Assembly: GCA_014360395.1 (NCBI GenBank)
Contig: JACIXM010000013.1
Span: forward strand, 1-6,246
DNA from: Actinotalea sp.
Lineage (GTDB): Bacteria; Actinomycetota; Actinomycetes; Actinomycetales; Cellulomonadaceae
DNA: 6,246 bases
Reading direction: 5' to 3'
Part shown: one piece after another, positions 1-5,074 of the stretch
Numbering within the stretch: the stretch's first letter is position 1
How the letters are laid out: every line of letters starts with the position of its first letter
Translations under genes and position numbers: made by a program
The notes under the pieces: generated by a model
Databases searched by the model: none
Told to the model about the DNA's origin: nothing
What the model saw: only the letters and a program-made list of their open reading frames with translations

Positions 1-27
1 CGGCGCGACGCCGCCGACGGTCACCGC

Positions 28-1710
28 TCAGACGAGGCGGCGCGTCTGCGGGCCGCTCAGGCGCAACCAGCGGTAGCCGTAGCCGTCCAGCGTCACCTCG
101 ACGCTGCCGTCCGGCTCCAGCTCGACCTCCCCGTCGGCGAGGAGGTCGACCAGTCGGCACGACGCGTCGGTGCCGTCCGGCAGCGTGATCGGCACCTCGA
201 CCGGGTCGGGCGTCAGGTTGTGCAGGGTGACGACCGTCGCCTCGTCGACGGTGCTGCACAGCGCCAGGACACCGTCGTGCGGCTGGTCGAGGACGCGCAG
301 GGGTGCCCAGCCCATCTCCGGGCACTCGCGGTAGCGCTGCACCAGCAGGGAGACGAACGACAGCAGCGAGTCCTGGTCGCGACGCTGGGCGCTCACGCTG
401 ACGAACTTCGGGCCGAACCCGTCGTCGGGCGGAGCTGCCGGCAGCCGGCGCGGTGAGGCCGAGGAGAAGCCGCCGTTGGGGGCGTCGGACCACTGCATCG
501 GGGTCCGCACGGACATCCGGCCCGGCACCTCGAGGTTCTCCCCCATCCCGATCTCCTCGCCGTAGAAGAGCGTCGGGGTGCCCGGCAGGGCGAACATCAG
601 CGAGTAGACCATCCGGATGCGTCGCGGATCCCCTCCCAGCATGGTCGGCAGCCGGCGCCGCAGGCCGCGGCCGAACAGCTGCATGTCCTCGTCCGGTCCG
701 AAGGCGGCGAAGACCTCCTGCCGCTCGTCCTCGGAGAGCTTGTCGAGCGTCAGCTCGTCGTGGTTGCGGACGAAGTTCGCCCACTGGCAGTCGCGCGGGA
801 TCTCCGGGCGGGACCTCAGCGCCTCGACGAGCGGACGGGCGTCCTCCCGCGCCAGGGACAGGTACAGCGCCTGGTTGCCGACGAAGTCGAACAGCATCGT
901 CAGCTCGTCGCCGTGCCCGTCGCCGAAGTACCGCACCGCGTCCTCGTACGGCAGGTTGACCTCACCGAGCAGGATCGCGCTGCCGGACCGCCGGCTGATG
1001 AAGTGCCGCAGGGACGACAGGTAGGTGTGCGGGTCGCCGTAGCGTGCCTCCTCCTTCTCGTCCATGCCCAGGGTCTCGATGAGGTAGGGCACCGCGTCGA
1101 CGCGGAAGCCGGAGATCCCGAGCTCCAGCCAGAAGCCGATCATCTTGGCGATCTCGTCGCGCACCTGCGGGTTGGCCACGTTGAGGTCGGGCTGGTGCCG
1201 GTAGAACCGGTGCAGGTACCACTGCCCGGTCTTCTCGTCGAGCTCCCAGATGCTGTCCTCCTCGTCCGGGAAGACCACCTCCTCCGAGGTGTCCGGCGGG
1301 GTGTCCGAGCGCCAGACGTAGAAGTCCCGGTACGGGTTGTCGGTGCTCTTGCGCGCCTCGACGAACCACGGGTGCCGGTCGGAGGTGTGGTTCACCACCA
1401 GGTCCGCGATGACCCGCATGCCGCGGTCCCGGGCCGTGCGCACCAGCTCGACGAGGTCCCCGAGGGTGCCCAGCCGCTCGTCGACCCCGTAGTGGCCGGA
1501 GATGTCGTAGCCGTCGTCGAGGTTGGCGGTCGGGTAGAACGGCATGAGCCACAGGCACGTCACGCCGAGCTCGGCCAGGTGGTCGATGCGCTGGGCCAGG
1601 CCCTGGAAGTCGCCGACGCCGTCGCCGTTCCAGTCCATGAAGGTCTCGACGTCCAGGCAGTAGATGACCGCGTTCTTCCACCACAGGTCGGAGGTGTCCG
1701 TGATCTTCAT
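28..1710 (-). CDS. Trehalose-synthase-like alpha-amylase family (GH13) enzyme
   Basis: Predicted 560-aa cytoplasmic GH13 enzyme acting on alpha-glucosidic bonds; no signal peptide is visible. A TIM-barrel domain covers about residues 10-455 and a beta-sandwich domain C about 470-553. The four conserved regions are present: DLVVNH (103-108), GFRVDAV (201-207, nucleophile D205), LLGE (247-250, acid/base E250) and FVRNHDEL (313-320, stabiliser D318). Residues 26-34 (DWNGDGVGD) match the calcium loop of TreS and oligo-1,6-glucosidases. The RNHDELTL and VRTPMQW motifs and near-colinear similarity to TreS suggest maltose/trehalose interconversion or a related hydrolase, but this looks like a sister group of classical TreS, so substrate and reaction are inferred. 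No maltokinase domain is fused. The start is the ATG preceded by AGGAGGTGA six bases from its AGGAGG core; the frame stays open upstream, but that is the neighbour's antiframe. It overlaps the oxidoreductase stop by 4 bp, so the two are probably translationally coupled. Confidence 0.93.
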   Translation of the reverse strand: MKITDTSDLWWKNAVIYCLDVETFMDWNGDGVGDFQGLAQRIDHLAELGVTCLWLMPFYPTANLDDGYDISGHYGVDERLGTLGDLVELVRTARDRGMRVIADLVVNHTSDRHPWFVEARKSTDNPYRDFYVWRSDTPPDTSEEVVFPDEEDSIWELDEKTGQWYLHRFYRHQPDLNVANPQVRDEIAKMIGFWLELGISGFRVDAVPYLIETLGMDEKEEARYGDPHTYLSSLRHFISRRSGSAILLGEVNLPYEDAVRYFGDGHGDELTMLFDFVGNQALYLSLAREDARPLVEALRSRPEIPRDCQWANFVRNHDELTLDKLSEDERQEVFAAFGPDEDMQLFGRGLRRRLPTMLGGDPRRIRMVYSLMFALPGTPTLFYGEEIGMGENLEVPGRMSVRTPMQWSDAPNGGFSSASPRRLPAAPPDDGFGPKFVSVSAQRRDQDSLLSFVSLLVQRYRECPEMGWAPLRVLDQPHDGVLALCSTVDEATVVTLHNLTPDPVEVPITLPDGTDASCRLVDLLADGEVELEPDGSVEVTLDGYGYRWLRLSGPQTRRLV

Positions 1711-2708
1711 CGGGTCACCTCCTGCACCGCGCCGTGCCGGCCGTCGACCTCGGCGCGCAGGGCCGGTAGGACCGTCTCGCCGAAGGCGTCGATGAACGCG
1801 TCCTGCTCCGTCCCCACGTGGTGCAGGTAGACCTCGTCGAAGCCCACGGCGGCGAGCTCGGCGAGCCACTCGACGTGCTGGTCCAGGTCCGCGGAGATCT
1901 TCACCGCCTGGTGCACGTCCTCGGGGCGCACGTGCGACGCCGCCTGCTCGAAGGCCTCCGGGGTGTCGAGGTCCCACGGCAGGGGCGGGGAGAAGAGGTT
2001 CGTGCGCCACTGCTGGAAGGCGATCCGTTCGGCCTCGGCCGGGTCGGGGTCCCAGCACAGGTGGACCTGGAGGACCACCGGCCCCCGACCGCCCGCCTCG
2101 CGGTAGGCGCCGACCATCTCCCGGAGCGTCGGCAGCGGCTGGTTGATCGTCACCAGGCCGTCCGACCAGGCGGCCATGCGTCGTGCGGTCGCGACGGTGA
2201 CCGCCGGGGCGATCAGCGCCGGCACGGGATCGGGCAGCGTCCACAGCCGCGCCCGGTCGACGCTGACGAGGCCCTCGTGCGTGACGGTCTCGCCCGCCAG
2301 GAGCCGCTGGATGACGGAGATGGACTCCTCGAGCCGCGCGTCACGGACCTCCTTGCGGGGCCACGCGTCCCCCGTGATGTGCTCGTTCATGTTCTCCCCG
2401 GAACCGAGGGCGGCCCAGAAGCGCCCCGAAAACATCGCCCCCAGGGTCCCGATCGCCTGGGCCACGATCGCCGGGTGGTACCGCTGCCCCGGGGCGTTGA
2501 CCACGCCGAACCGCAGGTCCGTCGTCGCCAGCGCGGCGCCGAGCCACGACCAGGCGAAACCCGAGTGACCCTGGTCGGTGTTCCAGGGCGCGAAGTGGTC
2601 CGAGCACATGGCTGCGTCGAAGCCGGCCCGCTCGGCCCGCTGGACGGCGCGCAGCAGCGCGGCGGGGTGCACCTGCTCGTGGGACGCGTGGAAGCCGAAG
2701 AGAGTCAC
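1707..2708 (-). CDS. LLM-class flavin-dependent oxidoreductase (Fgd1-like, TIGR03885-type)
   Basis: A 333-aa luciferase-like monooxygenase-superfamily protein, a single TIM-barrel domain expected to bind F420 or FMN. It closely resembles the group I recall as TIGR03885, relatives of F420-dependent glucose-6-phosphate dehydrogenase (Fgd1). SDHFAPW (36-42), NAPGQRYHPA (71-80) and the GSGENMNEHITG segment (102-113) are family signatures. H38, W42 and E109 appear to correspond to the Fgd1 active-site residues H40, W44 and E109. The INQPLP segment (188-193) lies where Fgd1 has a phosphate-binding lysine and has none, so the substrate may not be glucose-6-phosphate. The start is GTG at 2708 with AGGAAGA upstream; an overlapping GTG two bases earlier runs straight into a stop. 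It is the first gene of a two-gene operon with the GH13 enzyme, which suggests a role in sugar metabolism. Cofactor and reaction are not known. Confidence 0.9.
   Translation of the reverse strand: MTLFGFHASHEQVHPAALLRAVQRAERAGFDAAMCSDHFAPWNTDQGHSGFAWSWLGAALATTDLRFGVVNAPGQRYHPAIVAQAIGTLGAMFSGRFWAALGSGENMNEHITGDAWPRKEVRDARLEESISVIQRLLAGETVTHEGLVSVDRARLWTLPDPVPALIAPAVTVATARRMAAWSDGLVTINQPLPTLREMVGAYREAGGRGPVVLQVHLCWDPDPAEAERIAFQQWRTNLFSPPLPWDLDTPEAFEQAASHVRPEDVHQAVKISADLDQHVEWLAELAAVGFDEVYLHHVGTEQDAFIDAFGETVLPALRAEVDGRHGAVQEVTR
1715..1723 (-). promoter_or_regulatory. Strong ribosome binding site of the GH13 gene
   Basis: The minus strand reads AGGAGGTGA here, close to a perfect complement of the 16S rRNA 3' end, with the AGGAGG core seven bases or fewer from the ATG at 1710. 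It lies inside the last codons of the upstream oxidoreductase gene (the codons for Gln-Glu-Val). This fixes the GH13 start and supports coupled reinitiation at the ATGA overlap, with efficient independent loading of ribosomes also possible. Confidence 0.8.
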
Positions 2709-2783
2709 ACGATCTTCCTACCGTGGGGGCCGCCCGCCCGCTCGTCGGGCACGACGGCCGGTGCGGTGGGAGACTGCAGCGCT
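2709..2783. promoter_or_regulatory. Divergent intergenic region with overlapping inverted repeats
   Basis: This 75-bp gap separates the minus-strand oxidoreductase/GH13 operon from the plus-strand App1-type gene, so transcription in both directions should start in or near it. I see no convincing -35/-10 pair on either strand. TACCGT at 2719-2724 (plus) fits a TANNNT -10 but has no -35 partner. Two short overlapping inverted repeats occur: GCCCG-N5-CGGGC at 2736-2750 and CGTCG-N4-CGACG at 2743-2756. Either could be an operator or chance in GC-rich DNA. A GGGAG at 2768-2772 is the likely ribosome binding site of the plus-strand gene. Confidence 0.45.
2713..2719 (-). promoter_or_regulatory. Ribosome binding site of the oxidoreductase gene
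   Basis: The minus strand reads AGGAAGA, four bases from the GTG start at 2708 (seven from the AGGA core). It supports the GTG start. It sits in the only locally A/T-richer patch of the divergent intergenic region. Confidence 0.6.
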
Positions 2784-3875
2784 GTGGACACCCCTGAGAC
2801 CGGCAGCCGCCCGCCCCACGCACCCGCCGCGCAGACCTCCAGCCGGCCCCACTGGGCCGCCCGTGTCGAGGACGCCGCCCTCGCTCGGGTGACCGCGGTC
2901 CTGCGCCGCCGCGGGTGGGTCGAGCGGGCGGAGCCCTACACCGGGTACGGCGCCCCGGGATGGGTACGGGTGCTCGGCCGGGCGGTCCTCGCCGCCCCGG
3001 ACAGCTCGGCGCGCGAGGTCGCGGAGCGGGACGCCCAGTCGCAGGAGCGCGCCGTCCGCGGCTGGCGCAGCTTCGTCAGCGCCCAGCTGGGCGGCGCCGT
3101 GGTGCGTGTGGAGATCGGGGACCAGGTGCACGAGGTGACCGCCGATCGCGGCGGGTACGTCGACGTCGTCGTGACGGCCGACCTGCCTCCCGGGTGGCAC
3201 CACGTCCGTCTGGTCCTCGGTGGGCAGTCGGTGGAGGCACCCGTCCTCGTCGTCGACCCGCAGGCGCAGATCGGGATGGTCAGCGACATCGACGACACGG
3301 TCATGGTCACCGCGCTCCCGCGGCCGCTCCTGGCGGCCTGGAACGCCTTCGTCCTGCACGAGAACGCCCGCCGCGTCGTGCCGGGGATGGCCGGCCTGTA
3401 CCGCCGCTGGACGGCCACCCACGCCCATGCGCCCGTCTTCTACCTGTCGACGGGGGCCTGGAACGTGGCGCCGGCGCTGCGCCGCTTCCTCCAGCGGCAC
3501 GGCTACCCGGCCGGCCCCCTCCTCCTGACGGACTGGGGCCCGACGAACACCGGCTGGTTCCGCAGCGGCAAGGCCCACAAGGACGCCGCGCTGCGCCGCC
3601 TGCGCCAGGAGTTCCCGGGCATGCGCTGGTTCCTCGTCGGCGACGACGGGCAGCACGACCCCGAGATCTACGGCGAGTTCGCCGCCGAGCACCCCGACAG
3701 CGTCGACGCGGTGGCGATCCGGCAGCTGACGCCGACGGAGCAGGTGCTCGCCCACGGCACCACCGAGCGGCTGGACCGCGTCCGCGAGAAGACGCGGACG
3801 GCGACCACGGTCACGGGCCCGGACGGCAACGCGCTGGCCCTTGCCATGATCGACACGGGCCTTCTGCGCGCCTGA
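2784..3875 (+). CDS. App1-family (DUF2183) HAD-type phosphatase, putative phosphatidate phosphatase
   Basis: A 363-aa protein with a C-terminal App1 catalytic domain (about residues 160-315). HAD-like motifs are visible: DIDDT (168-172, nucleophile D168 and acid D170), FYLST (219-223), a lysine in SGKAHK (261-266) and GDDGQHD (286-292). The yeast relative App1p is a Mg2+-dependent phosphatidate phosphatase; a similar lipid phosphatase role is inferred, and the bacterial substrate is not established. The N-terminal part (about 25-158) includes beta-rich sequence and may be the accessory domain usual in this family. There is no signal peptide or membrane segment, so it is probably cytosolic or membrane-peripheral. 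The GTG start at 2784 is preferred because GGGAG lies 11 bases upstream; GTG at 2766 is possible but lacks a clear binding site. It is transcribed alone, diverging from the oxidoreductase operon and converging on the aldolase gene. The N-terminal 22 residues are low in complexity. Confidence 0.9.
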   Translation: MDTPETGSRPPHAPAAQTSSRPHWAARVEDAALARVTAVLRRRGWVERAEPYTGYGAPGWVRVLGRAVLAAPDSSAREVAERDAQSQERAVRGWRSFVSAQLGGAVVRVEIGDQVHEVTADRGGYVDVVVTADLPPGWHHVRLVLGGQSVEAPVLVVDPQAQIGMVSDIDDTVMVTALPRPLLAAWNAFVLHENARRVVPGMAGLYRRWTATHAHAPVFYLSTGAWNVAPALRRFLQRHGYPAGPLLLTDWGPTNTGWFRSGKAHKDAALRRLRQEFPGMRWFLVGDDGQHDPEIYGEFAAEHPDSVDAVAIRQLTPTEQVLAHGTTERLDRVREKTRTATTVTGPDGNALALAMIDTGLLRA

Positions 3876-3899
3876 GCGACGGGCGGTCGTCGCTGTCAG
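3872..3899. terminator. Possible bidirectional terminator between convergent genes
   Basis: AGCGAC (3875-3880) pairs with GTCGCT (3889-3894) around an 8-base loop, and the flanking CTGA/TCAG (3872-3875 and 3896-3899) can extend the stem with a bulge. The structure spans the whole 20-bp gap and both TGA stop codons of the convergent App1-type and aldolase genes. There is no T-run on either side, so intrinsic termination is uncertain; position is the main support. Confidence 0.35.
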
Positions 3900-5020
3900 G
3901 CGCGCCCGAGCTCCTCGCGCAGGGCGGTGACGAACGCGTCGACGTCGGCCTCGGTGGTGTCGAAGGCGCACATCCACCTCACCTCGCCCGTGGCCACGTC
4001 CCAGTCGTAGAACCGGAAGCGCGTCCGCAGCCGGTCCGCGACGCCGGCGGGCAGCACCGCGAAGACCGCGTTCGCCTCCACCGGGCGCACCACCCGGACG
4101 CCCGGCAGCTCCGCGACGGCGTCGCGCAGCCGCTGTGCCATCGCGTTCGCGTGCCGCGCGGACCGCAGCCACAGGTCGCCCTCGAGCAGCGTGACCAGCT
4201 GGGCGGAGATGAACCGCATCTTCGAGGCGAGCTGCATGTTCATCTTGCGCAGGTAGGGCAACCCGTCCACGGCGGCCGGGTCCAGGACGACGACGGCCTC
4301 GGCTCCCATGAGCCCGTTCTTGGTCCCGCCGAAGGAGACGACGTCCACCCCGGCGTCGGAGGTGAACGCCCGCAGCGGCACGTCGAGCGTGGCCGCGGCG
4401 TTGGAGATGCGCGCGCCGTCCAGGTGCAGCCGCATGCCGTGGGCGTGCGCATGGTCCGCCAGCGCCCGGACCTCCTGCGGCGTGTAGCACGTCCCGAGCT
4501 CGGTCGTCTGGGTGATGGACACGACGAGGGGCTGAGCGCGGTGCTCGTCGCCCCAGCCCCACGCCTGGCGGTCGACGAGCTCGGGGGTCAGCTTCCCGTC
4601 CGGGGTGGGGACCGGGAGCAGCTTGATGCCCGCGACCCGCTCGGGCGCGCCGTTCTCGTCCGTGTGGATGTGGGCCGTCTCGGCGCACACCACCGCGCCC
4701 CACGGGGGCAGCACGGCCTGCAGGCTCAGCACGTTCGCCCCGGTGCCGTTGAAGACCGGGAACACCTCGACGGCGCGGCCGAAGTGCTGCGCCATCACCT
4801 CGTGCAGCCGCGCCGTCCACCGGTCCTCGCCGTAGGCGATCTCGTGACCGACGTTGGCCCGCGCGAGGGCGTCGAGCACCTCCGGGTGGACACCGGCGTA
4901 GTTGTCCGACGCGAAGCTCACCCGCCCCCCGGTGGGCGTGTGGTGGTCGCGCGCCGGGTCCTCGGCGGGCGCGGCAGCGGACGGGCTGAGGTCGTCGTGG
5001 GGCGAGGTCACGGGCGGCAT
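3896..5020 (-). CDS. Low-specificity L-threonine aldolase (LtaE-like), PLP-dependent
   Basis: A 374-aa fold-type I PLP enzyme of the threonine aldolase/beta-eliminating lyase family. It is expected to cleave L-threonine or L-allo-threonine to glycine and acetaldehyde in the cytoplasm. Visible motifs are SFASDNYAG (35-43) at the domain start, the phosphate-binding NGTGAN (91-96), AHIHTDENGAPE (116-127, with H117 likely stacking on PLP), HLDGAR (199-204, D201 toward the pyridine nitrogen) and FGGTKNG (230-236) with Schiff-base lysine K234. The small C-terminal domain is complete. The first 33 residues are a Pro/Ala/Asp/His-rich extension not usual in the family. The ATG at 5020 has GAGAGG directly against it, too close for a good Shine-Dalgarno; GTG at 5011, nine bases from the same GAGAGG, or GTG at 4921, at the family's usual start, are alternatives. 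It lies 54 bp behind the DUF6421 gene, across a strong stem-loop. Stereospecificity is inferred only. Confidence 0.92.
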   Translation of the reverse strand: MPPVTSPHDDLSPSAAAPAEDPARDHHTPTGGRVSFASDNYAGVHPEVLDALARANVGHEIAYGEDRWTARLHEVMAQHFGRAVEVFPVFNGTGANVLSLQAVLPPWGAVVCAETAHIHTDENGAPERVAGIKLLPVPTPDGKLTPELVDRQAWGWGDEHRAQPLVVSITQTTELGTCYTPQEVRALADHAHAHGMRLHLDGARISNAAATLDVPLRAFTSDAGVDVVSFGGTKNGLMGAEAVVVLDPAAVDGLPYLRKMNMQLASKMRFISAQLVTLLEGDLWLRSARHANAMAQRLRDAVAELPGVRVVRPVEANAVFAVLPAGVADRLRTRFRFYDWDVATGEVRWMCAFDTTEADVDAFVTALREELGRA

Positions 5021-5028
5021 CCTCTCAC

Positions 5029-5073
5029 CGCCGGCGGCGCCCCACGGCGCGCCGCTGCCCGGCGCCGCCGGCG
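5029..5073 (-). repeat. Perfect 13-bp inverted repeat (stem-loop) between two co-directional genes
   Basis: CGCCGGCGGCGCC (5029-5041) is exactly complementary in reverse to GGCGCCGCCGGCG (5061-5073), with a 19-base spacer that itself contains the palindrome CGGCGCGCCG (5045-5054). On the minus-strand transcript the stem starts one base after the DUF6421 stop and ends eight bases before the aldolase ATG, next to its GGTGAGAGG leader. It could terminate or attenuate read-through, protect an upstream mRNA 3' end, or limit aldolase translation. There is no U-run after the stem. Confidence 0.6.
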
Positions 5074-5074
5074 C

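Noticed and set aside
1..13. CGGCG-CGA-CGCCG hairpin just downstream of the GH13 stop, as a possible terminator.
   Set aside because: A 5-bp GC stem with a 3-base loop is common by chance here, there is no T-run, and the window edge cuts off the context.
760..1830. A 356-codon plus-strand open frame antisense to the GH13 gene.
   Set aside because: Val/Asp/Arg-rich translation that mirrors GH13 codons; no family signature and no convincing ribosome binding site.
1711..2244. In-frame upstream extension of the GH13 gene, adding 178 residues.
   Set aside because: The extra sequence is Arg/Gly/Pro-rich with no family match and lies entirely over the oxidoreductase gene in another frame. The ATG at 1710 has an excellent ribosome binding site and matches the family start.
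2719..2724. TACCGT as a -10 promoter element for the App1-type gene.
   Set aside because: The spacing-compatible -35 positions (about 2695-2701) do not resemble TTGAC, so this is a weak single-box match.
1818..2783. Long open frame on the plus strand ahead of the App1-type gene.
   Set aside because: It is antisense to the well-supported oxidoreductase gene and has low-complexity Arg/Val/Gly-rich composition. Stop-free antisense frames are expected in DNA this rich in G and C.
2718..4820. A 700-codon minus-strand open frame across the App1-type gene and most of the aldolase gene.
   Set aside because: It is antisense to one real gene and out of frame with another, with Arg/Ala/Gly-rich composition and no recognisable domain.
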